This document shows positions 1-10,647 of a stretch of 64,000 nt of DNA, one piece after another (within the stretch, counting starts at the first letter, position 1; each line of letters starts with the position of its first letter). Below the pieces are notes generated by a model. The model saw only the letters and a list, made by a program, of their open reading frames with translations. It had not been told where the DNA came from and ran no database searches. This DNA comes from Sabellastarte sp. h YS-2021 (lineage: Eukaryota > Annelida > Polychaeta > Sabellida > Sabellidae), in contig OZ024929.1 of assembly GCA_964017235.1 (NCBI GenBank), positions 66,187,603 to 66,251,602 on the forward strand, read 5' to 3'. A program made the position numbers and the translations under genes.

Positions 1-27
1 TTACTCAGCTATGCCATGAGCTACAAA
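1..27. repeat. 155-bp satellite, left flank of DIRS-C
   Basis: The first 27 bases match the satellite unit seen at 5035-5436 and 34164-35100 (ACTCAGCTATGCCATGAGCTACA). The satellite resumes at 5035 with CTGCAATTTTAC, so the intervening 5 kb is an insertion into one repeat unit. Confidence 0.8.
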
Positions 28-69
28 TTTGAAAAATTTAATAGTAATTTAAATTTTTATTAGAAATAC

Positions 70-169
70 TTACCATTTCCTAACAGTAGCTATTTGTTGG
101 AGCCATCCAACCCAATGGCCAACGCAGAGATGCGATTTTTAAGGTTATATAACAACCTTAATCAAGCCA
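70..169. repeat. DIRS-C left inverted terminal repeat
   Basis: About 100 bp here, starting TTACCATTTCCTAACAGTAG, is the near-exact reverse complement of 4917-5015. Similarity stops abruptly after position 169. Confidence 0.9.
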
Positions 170-294
170 TTGGGTTACAGTAGTCCGTCCTCCCGCCAAT
201 TAGGTCACATGACCACATTGCTTACTTCATTATTTTTGTTGCAAGTAAAAGAATGACTTGCGGGGAGGCGGGAGGGAAATTTGAGTGTTAGGAA

Positions 295-378
295 ATGGTA
301 AGTATTTCTAATAAAAATTTAAATTACTATTAAATTTTTCAATTTTATAGCGAAATACCCTTACCATTTCCTAACAGT
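295..378. repeat. DIRS-C internal complementary region
   Basis: The left arm (GGAAATGGTAAGTATTTC...) is the reverse complement of the left terminus at 30-80. The right arm (...CTTACCATTTCCTAACAG) is the reverse complement of the right terminus at 5000-5034. Together they spell the head-to-tail circle junction, which DIRS elements are thought to use as a template to restore their ends. Confidence 0.85.
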
Positions 379-1059
379 AGCTGAATTCAGCCTTGTAGGA
401 TGGAGGGAATTCTTTTTAAGAAAACCACTACCTAACCTAGTACCTACAACTAAACATCATGAGAACTTCATAATGGAATTACATGCATTAATGAACATAT
501 AACTTCCAAACATTCACAACATACAACTCCAAAAAATGGCAGTATGTAGCTGTAGTTCTCACAACTGCTGACAATGTTAGTGTTGCAAAAGGATGTCATA
601 AATAGATAGCCCATCTACATTGAAACATCAGACCCCAAAACAAGGTCAAACCAACCTGTAAGTGTCATCAGCATAATGCCAAACAGACAGACAGGACAGA
701 CAGACCACATTGAGTCAAACTGTTGTCCAAAGAGGCTAAGAGCTGGCATGACCACAGACTTAATTGCAGTAGGCCCATCCAAAGCAAAGTGGATCTGGCA
801 ATTGATGGGGCCAGAGTTACTTGTGACCAATTCTCCTTATAACTAAAGGAAGAATATGTCCAAGCATTAATGTCACTCCTTTACCATGACTCTGCAATCC
901 ACAGAGACAAAGACCACTGGCTCAGTTGCAGTAATTGCAGTAGGCCCATCTGAAGCCAACTGGTTCATGGCCAAAAAGGCAGTCAATGGGCCAAAGTTAC
1001 TTGTGACCCATTCTCCCTGTAACTAAGGGAAGGGTCCAAACATGAATGTCACTACTTTA

Positions 1060-1420
1060 CCTGAAGCCAAGACCAAAGACTGTCTTGAAAGATAATAACT
1101 TCAAGAAGGCCTTCCTCACAAGCTCAAAGGTTGTTTGATAAGAACGTGCAGGACCAATGACAAAATCCAAACTATTGGTTTGTCTCTTACTTAAAGTTGT
1201 TAATCTCTTATTTATCTCAACTTTAAGATACTTCTTGACCCTTTTGGCCCCACACAATCCGCAATTGCTGTTCTACAGCCCAACATAGTGGATGGTATTA
1301 GGATGTTTTCCTTAAACTAGTATTTCAGGAAATTTGCTCCATGTGGAATGGAATACCTGGCTCTCTTCACACCACTTCCCAAAATAGAACAATTGATTCT
1401 CAGATTCTCCTTGAGGAGTG
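1060..1420 (-). pseudogene. Tyrosine recombinase relic (DIRS-C)
   Basis: The minus-strand translation includes KAFLKLLSFKTVF, which aligns with DLKHLTLKTAFLLA in the intact recombinase at 25703-26980. The surrounding sequence is collinear but has many stops and indels. None of the catalytic Arg, His or Tyr motifs is readable. Identification rests on position within the element and this short match. Confidence 0.55.
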
Positions 1421-2244
1421 CTCCTTCATTGTTTCACCACTTCCTCTGGGAATCTTCCATAATATTCATGCCCGACTCCAGATGCCAATCATGAAGATTC
1501 AAGTAAGCTAGATTGTTGTGAAGTCTGATGCTGAATGGTTGAGTTAACAGATTTACCCCCAAGGGAAGTCTTAGAAGAAGTTTTGTGGACAGATTCAGCA
1601 GATCCCAAAACTAAAAAATCCCTGGCCACCCAATCATGATGATTCTGCACCTGTAGGTGGTCATCTGTTGAATCACCTGAGGGATGAGGGCCACTGGACA
1701 TAACTGACCAGACCCTCCCCAGAGATGTTCAATGCATCTGTTTCCCAAGACTGACTGTCTGGGACATGAGACACATACATCTTTTGCATCACCTGCAGGA
1801 TCAAGGTCCTGGGCAAAACATCTGTTTCCCAAGCCTGACAGGAGACCTACAAAGGTCTTTGTTGCAACACATCAACGCCTGATTGATGGGAGCAATGGCA
1901 AATTCAATTGAAAAACTGATGATTCATTGCCCCTTCGGTTCGAAACACCTTCTCTCTGTGGAGAAGGAATGTGCTAGAACATTACATTCTCTGGGATGCA
2001 CTTCCCCTGAATCTGAATCATCCTGGCATCCATCCAACCCATGATTCTTCAGATTACCTGATAGTGGATGCCTCCCTGGTTGTTCAAATAGGCCACCACT
2101 AAAGAATTATCTGTGAAAATCAACAGATTTATATTCAGAAGATTTCTGAATCATTTTTAAGCTAACCAACATTGCTTTTAGCTGTCAAATGTTATGTGGA
2201 GCCTTGACTCTTCCTGATTCCATAGACCACTGGCTGTGGATGCC

Positions 2245-2750
2245 TCAAGTGAGCACCCCAACCCCTAGGTAAGCATCTGTGAAAGGAAGGAGACTGTGCT
2301 CCTTCTGAAGGAGTGGTGAATACTCCTTACAAATTAAACAAGTGGTCCACCACTGAAGATGATCCCTGTGAACCAGAGTAGTGGGATATCCAAAGACTAA
2401 AGATATCCGCAGTGTTTCCAGATACCATTGGAGAAACTTCATGTGCAGACCTCCCAATGGTGTAGTCTTCTCCATTGAAGCCATGCTTTCAAAGTGACAT
2501 GAGCTTCCTTGGAAATGAGTGAGAAGCTTCCAACATGGTAACTGTCTTTCCAAGAAGACAATTGATTTCCTTTGAATTGAGAAGACTAGACCTACCCTGA
2601 GGTCGAATTGTAACAATAAATTTGATTACTGGAGTTGGAAATAAATCTGATTTTTTGAAATTTGTGATCCAACCCAGGCTTCGACAAGATGCACCAACCA
2701 GAGGGTGATATCTTGGCATTGCTGCTTTGAGTTCGTTCTCATTAGCCAAC
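2245..2750 (-). pseudogene. RT / RNase H relic (DIRS-C)
   Basis: Minus-strand pieces read SMEKTTPLGGLHMKFLQWYL and SLGWITNFKKSDLFPTPVIKF. They align with STEKMVPEGRLHMRPFQFHL and SLGWIINQEKSELKPTQVFSF of the intact family A RT-RNase H (26620-28857). A further piece, LLPFTDAYLGVGVL, matches the start of the RNase H domain (LFTDASNVGWGAHL). Frameshifts separate the blocks and the RT catalytic motif is not preserved. Confidence 0.75.
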
Positions 2751-2759
2751 CGTCTATAT

Positions 2760-4916
2760 ACTAGCGAATACTGATGCCTTCTGCACGAGCCATCAGCTTC
2801 ACCTCTTTTGCTACCTTGGTGAACTGGAGAGAAACTGTAGCCATATTGCAGGGTAAGGCAGTGAACTGGTAGAATCTGTAGCCTCCAATGAAGCGAAGAT
2901 ACTTTTGTTAGCTGAGTCTACCGGTGACGAGTGTGTACCCATAAAGGTCGAGTGACGTCATCCACTCTCGTTATATAGACGAATTCCAAATATTAAACAA
3001 TTTCATATTGAGTAAGGTACATGCAAAGCTTGTTTACCTGACCTTAAGTATACTGACAGTCATTTCTTCTTTACTAATCCCAAGAAAGAGACTGTAACTG
3101 TAACTTTCAGCGATGTGACTGGTGATATCGCCCTATGTCGATCATTTCATAAACAGCTTTTATCAAAACTGCTGTTTCTCCCGTTTTTTTTTTGTTTTTT
3201 TTTAACTTCTGCCAACCTCACTTCTAAAAAGTTTGGCTGAATATTCTCCTTTCCCAAGACTTGTATAGTACCAAAACTGGGCAAAGGTTCCTTGAAACCA
3301 CAGGAACCCAGCTATCATCCCTGCTTCCATAGGGCCTGTATAAGTAAGATCCCCTCCCCTTTTACCTAGCTGAGGAGTAGGAGGCACTTGTAACTCTATT
3401 TCCAGGGTAACTGTCATGATAGGGACAAAAAGATCTGCTCTGAGGCCTGTTGTCCTTTTATTAGTGCAGACTAGGAGCATGCTCATTTCTAAACTTACTC
3501 ATCATCCTTATTTCCATGAAAACTACATGAAAATCCTCTGAACATCTGATATGTCCAGCAGGAGAACCACATTAGCAGACACAAATGCATTATATGTTTT
3601 CTAAAGGCATTCTAAGTTACATCCCTTCTGTTGAGTCACCTGTTCTTAGACATGGTCAAACTCCAACAAGAAGATTAGAACACAAAAACTAGCCCACTGT
3701 GGACTGGAAATGCAACACACTGCACACTGTCCAAAGGCATTATAAGTCTACAACATCTCATGCTGATCCCTTAGATCCCTTTAATTAGACCTGAACAGAA
3801 AAAGTGAGACCATACATTTTTGGTCTCTACTACGGTCTTCTACAAGGGAACTTGTTCCTAAAGTGTCTGAAAATGAACTTCCTGTAGACCTCCTGCAACC
3901 AAGGATCTGCCCAGGAAAGCGATTTATGTAGGGAAGTCCAATCAAAAACTTCTTCCTTGATAACTGCTCTTTCAACACCAGAGGCTTCAAAACGCCCTGA
4001 AAACCCCAAATAAAGGCCACATTTAACGCTGACTGTTCACCCAAGGAATGTGGAAATTCCATGATGTAGGTAAATGTGACAAAACGAGGGAGCATTCACA
4101 CTGTCTGTGACTATCATATCAATGACTAGCCACTTAATAATAGTCAGCAAGACTCTGAAAAATAAGGACTAGGTTCTTTGTATTCCTGACAACCCGAATC
4201 TAAACCTTTTGAGAGGTATAGAAACCCGATTGTACTGCTAAAAAGTTCAAAACATTGAATCAAATGTCTTGCTTGTAGATGCCTTGCTTGTAGATATGAA
4301 TAACACTCCCCGTCATCTGACAACCAGAATCTAAACCTTTTTGGAGGAATACAAAACTCGATTGTCTTTTGAATGACGTCATGCAGGTACTTCCCCCACT
4401 GAATGTTCCGACTGGACCTCGAACGGAAGAATTTTCCGAAGAGGTAGTCTTTCCTGCATTCAAAACTCCTCCACGGTGCATTGTCCATGGCAACTTTAAT
4501 GGCTGCCCCCAAGGGAGATTCCTTCTACTGTATAGTCGACAATCTATTCGACTGGGATGCACCCTGTGATAAAATTGCTTCCAACGCCTGGCTATTAGAA
4601 CCCAACGTGAACAGCATTAACGGCCATTCGAATTGTCATTCTCATGCAAGATGGCGTCGTCCAGCTCGCTTCTGTTATTCAAGAGTACATTCTTCCTAGA
4701 TATGTATGCTGCAAAATTATAGCTTCCAACGTCCAGCAAACTGAACCAAACGACTGGCAAGCTAAATAAAGATATTATTGTAGCATTAAGACCTTCTTAA
4801 TGTTGATTTATTTCCTCGAGGTAGAAGACTATGGAACTTCCGATGTCACCATCCAAAAGTCCTTATTTTGCATAATATAATGCATACCTTCGAAGATGTA
4901 ATAAATGAATAAGTTA
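2760..4916. other. Degenerate interior of DIRS-C, nothing else recognised
   Basis: By position this should be the RT amino-terminal part, gag and 5' leader. I could not align it with the gag genes of families A or B. Open frames are short and composition-driven. Two TGACGTCA motifs occur near 2953 and 4375. The two copies of TAAACCTTTT-GAG near 4200 and 4335 suggest a small local duplication. Confidence 0.4.
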
Positions 4917-5015
4917 TGGCTTGATTAAGGTTGTTATATAACCTTAAAAATCGCATCTCTGCGTTGGCCATTGGGTTGGATGGCTCCAACAAATAGCTAC
5001 TGTTAGGAAATGGTA
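4917..5015. repeat. DIRS-C right inverted terminal repeat
   Basis: Reverse complement of 70-169. Because the element's sense strand is minus, this is the 5' end of the transcript. Confidence 0.9.
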
Positions 5016-5034
5016 AGGGTATTTCGCTATAAAA

Positions 5035-5436
5035 CTGCAATTTTACAATGTTATAGCTAATACAAAAGTAGATAAATAACATATGAAAACAAAATACTGC
5101 AATAGTTTTTAAGTTACAACGGATTAACTCAACAGGGAAAACCTCAAAGTAGCTATTCCTCAGCTATGAAATGAGCTACAGGTCTGCAACTTTACTATGT
5201 TCTAGCTGACCCAAAAGTAGGTGAACAATGTATTTAAAGAAAATACTCTAAATGCAATAGTTTTCAAGTTAAAACTGATTTACTCAACAGTAAGAACCTG
5301 AAAGTAGCTATTGCTCAGCTATGACATGACCTACAGGTCTGCAACTTTACTATGTTATAGCTAACTTAAAAGTAGGTGAACAAAATATTTAAAGAAAATA
5401 CTCTAAATGCAATATTTTTCAAGCTAAAACTGATTT
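5035..5436. repeat. 155-bp satellite array, segment between insertions
   Basis: The anchor GATTWACTCAACAG recurs at 5122 and 5277, and its first bases at 5432, a period of exactly 155 bp. Each unit holds CTCAGCTATGNNATGAGCTACAGGTCTGC-type sequence and an AATAGTTTTCAAGTTACAA-type box. The array is cut at 5436 by an L2-like LINE and resumes in phase at 10648. Confidence 0.9.
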
Positions 5437-5713
5437 AAAACTCTGCATTGATGGTATAAAATCTTGGATGTCACAAAACATCTTGAAATTGAATGAAGAC
5501 AAAACTGAAGTTATTTTTTTTGGATCTAGAAAATATTTAGAAGGAATGCCTTCTATTTCTATCAGGGTGGGAGACTGTACAATCACCCCGACAAGGTATG
5601 TTCGCAACCTAGGTGCCCATTTTGATTCACGGATGGACATGGAAGAGTTTATCATCAAAAAGTGCAGAGCCTGTCAATTACAACTTCATAAAATTGCTAG
5701 AATTCGCAAATAT
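5437..5713 (+). pseudogene. L2/CR1-like LINE reverse transcriptase, 5' part of a split fragment
   Basis: The plus-strand translation reads LNEDKTEVIFFGSRKYLEG and NLGAHFDSRMDMEEFI, the palm-to-thumb region typical of L2/CR1/Jockey-type non-LTR reverse transcriptases. The frame continues after 10083 once the nested L1 at 5714-10067 is removed (IRKY|LSNDTCSCIIQ). The copy is 5'-truncated, lacking endonuclease and the catalytic FADD box. Confidence 0.85.
5699..5713. repeat. Target-site duplication of nested L1, left copy
   Basis: AGAATTCGCAAATAT here is repeated exactly at 10068-10082, bracketing the L1 insertion inside the older LINE's reading frame. Confidence 0.93.
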
Positions 5714-5930
5714 ATATATATATTTTTTTAATTATTTTTTTCCATGATGAAAAATGCCATTACATTTTTACTGGGGGTACACACACCCTGGCAGAGGTGA
5801 CCCAGTATTATCACTGTAAAAGTTATAACTTGAACTGATGCATCATGTTTTTTTATGTACAGTATATACTACAAGAAGTAAAAGAAAATACACAGTAATA
5901 ATTTTTCCTTTGGTTTACATTTTGCCTCAT

Positions 5931-7037
5931 TTAATCAATCAAAAGTTTTATTAATCGCCAAGTTTTGTTAAATGTTTCTTGTTTAAATTCCAGTGTTGCC
6001 ACAAGCTTTTGTTCATCATATATACTTTTAATTTTTTCCAGTAATTCTGGTATATATAAGGTCTTTGACAGTCTTGAGTTGGAATAAATATAATATTTGG
6101 TTGCTACAAGTAAGATATTGATTGGAAGAGAGTTAGTATCAGTATTTAGGTATCCTAGAATATATTCTAAAGGACCAAGATCTAAACTTAGTCCTGTCTT
6201 GTTTTTCACCCACACTCGAACATTTTTCCAAAAATCCAGAACATCTGGACATTGGGAAAAAATATGGAATATAGTTTCTGGAGCAGATTTGCACAAGAAA
6301 CAGTCAGGTGAAGTTGCTTTACCAATTTTTGCAAGTAGTGTGCGTGTACCAAGAATACGATGGAGAATTCGATACTGAAACCATATAAGATTGTGGTCCT
6401 GAGGTAGTTTAGAACATATCCTAAATATTTGTTGCCATGTGATTTCATCAATGTTTAGGTTAAGATCAGTATTCCATGCAATTTTACAATTCATGTTTAT
6501 GACAGGTTTATTTAGAATGTTGTAATAATGTTTTGAACCTGAATTGCGGGAAAAAATAGGAAGTAAATGTGTGGGGAGACATGGCTGCTGAAAATAAAAG
6601 AGACCATCTTTCTTATATTTTTTCACATACGATTCAACACAGGATTTTATTCGCAGGTATTCCAGGAAATTCATTTTCAAATGGGTATATTTATCTTCTA
6701 ACTTTGTTTGGCTAATAATATTACCTCTATTGTCAAGCAGGTCACCAACAACAATTATTCCCTGCTTACTCCAATTAGGTAAATTAAGAATGGCCTTTGA
6801 AATTTTGGGGCTATACCATAATAGAGTTGACAGTATCTCAGTGTTAGACCTTATAGGAATGTTCTCGCAGAGGGTTACCCAAGATGTCAAAATTTCCTTC
6901 CAAAATTGATTCTGGGTCTTTTTTCTCAAAATATCACACCAAGTTGAACCGTATGATGCAATCTTTGAAACTGGTGAAATTGTGTTTTCAAAAAGATTTA
7001 GCCACAGTGGAGGTTCACTTTTAAATAGTTTATTCAT
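5931..7037 (-). CDS. L1 ORF2 C-terminal part with zinc-binding domain (frameshifted)
   Basis: This 368-residue frame continues the reverse transcriptase of 7030-9714. Overlap is eight bases and the frames differ by one nucleotide. In a single frame the junction would read through a Trp-Met-Asn-Lys stretch typical of this position. The diagnostic piece is CFLCKSAPETIFHIFSQC, the C-x2-C-x8-H-x4-C zinc-binding motif found after many plant and animal LINE reverse transcriptases. The apparent start Met is an artefact of the frameshift and not a true start. The function is inferred to be template RNA binding during target-primed reverse transcription. Confidence 0.85.
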   Translation of the reverse strand: MNKLFKSEPPLWLNLFENTISPVSKIASYGSTWCDILRKKTQNQFWKEILTSWVTLCENIPIRSNTEILSTLLWYSPKISKAILNLPNWSKQGIIVVGDLLDNRGNIISQTKLEDKYTHLKMNFLEYLRIKSCVESYVKKYKKDGLFYFQQPCLPTHLLPIFSRNSGSKHYYNILNKPVINMNCKIAWNTDLNLNIDEITWQQIFRICSKLPQDHNLIWFQYRILHRILGTRTLLAKIGKATSPDCFLCKSAPETIFHIFSQCPDVLDFWKNVRVWVKNKTGLSLDLGPLEYILGYLNTDTNSLPINILLVATKYYIYSNSRLSKTLYIPELLEKIKSIYDEQKLVATLEFKQETFNKTWRLIKLLID

Positions 7038-9714
7038 CCAAGTTAATTTTAAGGATTGTGCAAAAAGCTCTATGTTTAACCATTCTTAAGCCTCCCATTC
7101 TGTAGTCCTGAGTGATATAATCACGTTTGATTTTGTCTGGTTTATTACCCCAAAGAAATGCAAACAGGCAAGAATTGATTTCTTTAAAAAAATGTTTGTC
7201 AGGTGATGGAATAATCATGAATATGTGATTAAATCTTGAAAGAATAAAGGTTTTTATTACTGTTATTTTACCAAAGGGAGTTAGATTTCTTTTGTTCCAT
7301 AAGGTTAGTATTTGTTTTGAATTGTCTAAAGCTTTTGAATAATTCAAAGCAATCATTTCTTGTAGGTCAACTGAAAATATAATTCCCAATAATTTAAATT
7401 GAGTAGTCCCCCAGTCCAGTTTAACTGATACCTTTAGTTTATCTTTTGAATATTTCTTCCTTCCAATCCAAATAACTTTTGTCTTATTTGTATTCATATG
7501 TAGTCCTGAAAAGGAACCAAATATTTCAATAGTATTCAGGGCAGCTTGTAAGGAGCTCTGTGAACCATTGAGTATAAGAGTGGTGTCATCGGCAAACTGT
7601 GTCATTTTTATTTCTTCTGTACCAATTATTATACCTTTAATTTCCAAGTTATTATGTATTAAATAGTATAAAATTTGTCCACATAAAATAAATAAATAAG
7701 GAGCAATGGGATCCCCTTGTTTACACCCCCTTTCAATGTTGAAGAAATTTGATTTCACTCCAACTTGGAGTATTGAAGCTACAAAATTTGTGTTCATTAA
7801 TTTAATCCATCTTATAAATTCTTTTCCAAAGCCAAAAAATTCCAATGTGTTGTACATAAATTTCCATGAAATTGAATCAAAGGCTTTTTCAAAATCTATC
7901 AGCATCAATAACCCATTTTTATTCCTTATTTCAGTGAAGTTCATAATGTCATATATCAGTCTAGTAGAGTCACCAATATATCTTCCTTTGATAAAACCTG
8001 TCTTAGATTTAGAAATTAGTTTATCTAAAACGGTTTTGAGCCTTTCTGCAATGGCAGAAGCCATGAGTTTGTATAAAATGCTCAGTAAGGAAATCGGACA
8101 CCAATTTTTTAAAAATTCTCTATTCTTATCCCCTTTAGGAATGCAGGTAATCACTGATTGACGTAATGTTATCGATAGATTGCCACTATAGTAGCTATAA
8201 TTTAGGGCTTTCAGTATTATATATTTTAAATTGGACCAGAAAACCTTAAAAAATTCACATGGAAAGCCATCAATGCCCGGTGTTTTATTATTTTTCATTT
8301 TTCTTAGAGCAAAATTAAGTTCAGAAATTGTTAAAGGTCCCTCTAGTGAACTTGCTTCGAGTTTGGTTAATTTTGTAACACACTGGTCTTTCAAAATTTC
8401 AGTAAGTTTTATGTCAGGTATTTCTTTGTCTCTGCTTTTGAATAATTTAGCATAAAAGTCTTTTATTTGGCACAAGATGCCGTCTTGGTTAGTAATATAT
8501 TCTCCGGTCTCAAGACATACCTTCTTAACAGTTTTATCAATAAATTTTTTGCGTTCCAGATTGCAAAAAAATTTAGATGGTTTCTCTCCATTTTGTAGCC
8601 AATTTACTCTAGATCGAACAATATGTCCCATAAGTTTTTTTTTCCGCAACCTTAATAGCTCCTCCTTTTTAGTTTCAAGAATGTCTGGTGGATTATGCGA
8701 AGCGACTGAACTCTCAAGAATATCAATTTCTTTTAACAAATTTTTTTCAAGAGTTGTTTCTATCTTTTTCTGAGAGGAGGAAAATATAATAGTAGTTTCT
8801 CTTATTTTCATTAAAAGCATTTCTAAGAGAAGATGATCTTCGATTGTAAATTGTAAGTTAAATTCTTGGTCTGAGTTAATATACTCATAAGAGTAAACAG
8901 GAACTGCATATTCCATCTTTATATCTTTTATAGCTTTGTTTACTAATTTTAAATAATTTTCATTTTTAAGAAGGCTACAGTTGAATTTCCAGAGCCCTTT
9001 TCCACGTTGAAAAGTATTTATGTTCAAGCTAAGTTCAAGTATGGAGTGATCTGACCTATAACCAGGCAGAATTTTACAGCTGGATATCAGATCGGTTAAA
9101 GAGCCTGATGTAATGAAATAATCTAATCTTGCTTGTTTAATAGGATTTTTTCGTCTCCATGTGTATCTTTTGACATCCGGGTGCATATATCTGAAAACAT
9201 CTGTTAAAGTGTAGGTGTGTAACATTTCCAAAAGTAAATTTCTTGACTTTGGGTTATTGATGCTGACATAGTTAAAACTATCTAACCGTGGATGCATAAC
9301 TAAATTGAAATCTCCACAGATTATTAAGTAGTCTTGGGGATTTTGATCTATAAATTCCTTCAAATTTTGAAAAAACTCTGGAGAATCAGAGTTGGGTGCA
9401 TATAGGTTAATTAGTTGAACAGATATTGATGCAATGTCAAGATCTATCAAGAGGAAATTGCCATTTGAATCATTTTCTACATTATGAATTTTATATTCGA
9501 AATTGCCTCTAATAAGTATGGCCACACCTCTAGAGTTGGTTTTCTTTCCAGATATGTAGCAGTCATAACCGGATAATGACCGGATTTCATTCGCTTCTTT
9601 ATTTGTTAAGTGAGTGTCTTGAAGGCAGATTATATTAGGACTAAAATGATTAAAGTAGTTGAGAACATCTGTTCGTTTCAACTTATCTCTTAAACCCTGA
9701 CAATTTGCCGACAT
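7030..9714 (-). CDS. L1 (Tx1-like) endonuclease and reverse transcriptase
   Basis: An 894-residue frame. Residues about 1-235 are an APE-type endonuclease: ANCQGLR, ICLQDTHL, INLYAPN, ICGDFN, ARLDYFITS and SDHSILEL motifs are all present. The usual QET catalytic motif reads QDT here. Residues about 460-760 are a reverse transcriptase: PGIDGFPCEFFK, LIDFEKAFDS, GCKQGDPIAPYLF and the catalytic FADDTTLIL. The protein nicks the target and copies the element's RNA at the nick. The NPIKQARLDYF string resembles Tx1-group elements. The frame ends at 7030 through a one-base shift, and the last third is in 5931-7037. ORF1 is absent, so this copy would not be autonomous. Confidence 0.93.
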   Translation of the reverse strand: MSANCQGLRDKLKRTDVLNYFNHFSPNIICLQDTHLTNKEANEIRSLSGYDCYISGKKTNSRGVAILIRGNFEYKIHNVENDSNGNFLLIDLDIASISVQLINLYAPNSDSPEFFQNLKEFIDQNPQDYLIICGDFNLVMHPRLDSFNYVSINNPKSRNLLLEMLHTYTLTDVFRYMHPDVKRYTWRRKNPIKQARLDYFITSGSLTDLISSCKILPGYRSDHSILELSLNINTFQRGKGLWKFNCSLLKNENYLKLVNKAIKDIKMEYAVPVYSYEYINSDQEFNLQFTIEDHLLLEMLLMKIRETTIIFSSSQKKIETTLEKNLLKEIDILESSVASHNPPDILETKKEELLRLRKKKLMGHIVRSRVNWLQNGEKPSKFFCNLERKKFIDKTVKKVCLETGEYITNQDGILCQIKDFYAKLFKSRDKEIPDIKLTEILKDQCVTKLTKLEASSLEGPLTISELNFALRKMKNNKTPGIDGFPCEFFKVFWSNLKYIILKALNYSYYSGNLSITLRQSVITCIPKGDKNREFLKNWCPISLLSILYKLMASAIAERLKTVLDKLISKSKTGFIKGRYIGDSTRLIYDIMNFTEIRNKNGLLMLIDFEKAFDSISWKFMYNTLEFFGFGKEFIRWIKLMNTNFVASILQVGVKSNFFNIERGCKQGDPIAPYLFILCGQILYYLIHNNLEIKGIIIGTEEIKMTQFADDTTLILNGSQSSLQAALNTIEIFGSFSGLHMNTNKTKVIWIGRKKYSKDKLKVSVKLDWGTTQFKLLGIIFSVDLQEMIALNYSKALDNSKQILTLWNKRNLTPFGKITVIKTFILSRFNHIFMIIPSPDKHFFKEINSCLFAFLWGNKPDKIKRDYITQDYRMGGLRMVKHRAFCTILKINLDE

Positions 9715-9717
9715 AAA

Positions 9718-10067
9718 TTTTTATTTGATCACCCAATAGCATAGTGACTTGTGTTCACAAGAGCTCCACACATAAGTGATTTATTATCCTGAACATTGAA
9801 TATTTTGGAAAACTGTTGTGTACCTTTATATGACCAACACATATGGGGCCCATAAGACCATGATAATATATCAGTCGCTTGTGACAAAACTGAAAATCTT
9901 ATGAAACATAAAACCAATGTAATAAATAAATCAAACATGCTGATATTCAAAAAACCAACTTCTTGTATAACAAAACAAAAATATTTACATAAATACATAA
10001 GTAGGGTAAGATAGACACGTGAAAACATGGAAAAAGTATACAGGAAAAAAATAGTTTTGCTGAAATC
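9718..10067. other. L1 5' region, noncoding
   Basis: About 350 bp between the endonuclease start and the target duplication. It is AT-rich, and I see no ORF1-like coiled coil or RRM. It may be the inter-ORF spacer plus a truncated ORF1 end. Confidence 0.5.
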
Positions 10068-10082
10068 AGAATTCGCAAATAT
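10068..10082. repeat. Target-site duplication of nested L1, right copy
   Basis: Exact repeat of 5699-5713 (AGAATTCGCAAATAT). Confidence 0.93.
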
Positions 10083-10647
10083 TTGTCTAATGATACATGT
10101 TCCTGCATAATTCAAGGCCTGGTAACATCAAAACTAGACTATGCTGACTGCCTGCTTTATGGAGTAAATAAAGTCTTTTTGCACAGACTACAAATTGTAC
10201 AAAATTCAGCAGCCCGTGTCATCCTCAAAATGAGAAAGTACGACCACATTAGTAGAGCAAGACAAGAACTTCACTGCCTTCCAATACAACAGCGGATTGC
10301 TTTCAGTATCCTCACTGATGTGTACAAAGCGTTACATGGCCTAGCACCAACATACATTACTGACCTTATTTCACAACCAGCAAGATTAACAAGATCATCC
10401 AAAAATTTCAATATAGCATTTCCGGTCAAAGTTCCAAGAAACAGTTATGGAAAACGGGCTTTTGTTCATGCTGCTCCAACTCTGGAACAATCTACCTGTT
10501 AGCATTAGATCATCAAATTCACTATTAGATTTCAGAAATCAGCTCAAAACATATTTTTTCACACTTGCATACAATATCTAGATCCTACTTACAGCGCTTA
10601 GAGATATACTAAGTGATAAGCGCTATATAAAAATTATGTGTTATGTT
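10083..10647 (+). pseudogene. L2/CR1-like LINE, 3' part with its 3' tail
   Basis: The plus-strand frame reads GLVTSKLDYADCLLYGVN, LQIVQNSAARVILKMRK and LHCLPIQQRIAFSI, the conserved C-terminal end of L2/CR1-type reverse transcriptases. The frame ends at 10502. The last 60 bp contain AGCGCTTAGAG and GATAAGCGCTATATAAA, a tail found on many such LINEs. The satellite resumes at 10648, with ATTT shared between both edges as a possible 4-bp target duplication (5433-5436 and 10648-10651). Confidence 0.85.

Larger units (their letters stand above)
28..5034 (-). mobile_element. Decayed DIRS-type retrotransposon, family C
   Basis: The element is bounded by roughly 100-bp inverted repeats (70-169 and 4917-5015) and has an internal complementary region (295-378) that joins reverse-complement copies of both ends. 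This is the DIRS hallmark. Its sense strand is minus. Coding relics are collinear with the intact family A copy: recombinase-like sequence near 1060-1420, the RT/RNase H connection near 1600-1660, and RT/RNase H sequence at 2245-2750. All are riddled with stops. The flanks are one interrupted satellite unit and show no target duplication, as expected for recombinase-mediated insertion. It is an old, dead copy. Confidence 0.8.
5714..10067 (-). mobile_element. Tx1-like L1-clade LINE, nested insertion
   Basis: A 4.35-kb element bounded by a 15-bp target-site duplication. It encodes an APE-type endonuclease, a reverse transcriptase and a C-terminal zinc-binding region on the minus strand. Only about 350 bp lies upstream of the endonuclease start, so ORF1 is missing and the copy is probably 5'-truncated. 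The 3' end, on the left, is AT-rich, with (AT)n and T-tracts rather than a long poly(A). The single disabling change seen is a one-base frameshift near 7035, so insertion is probably recent. Confidence 0.9.
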
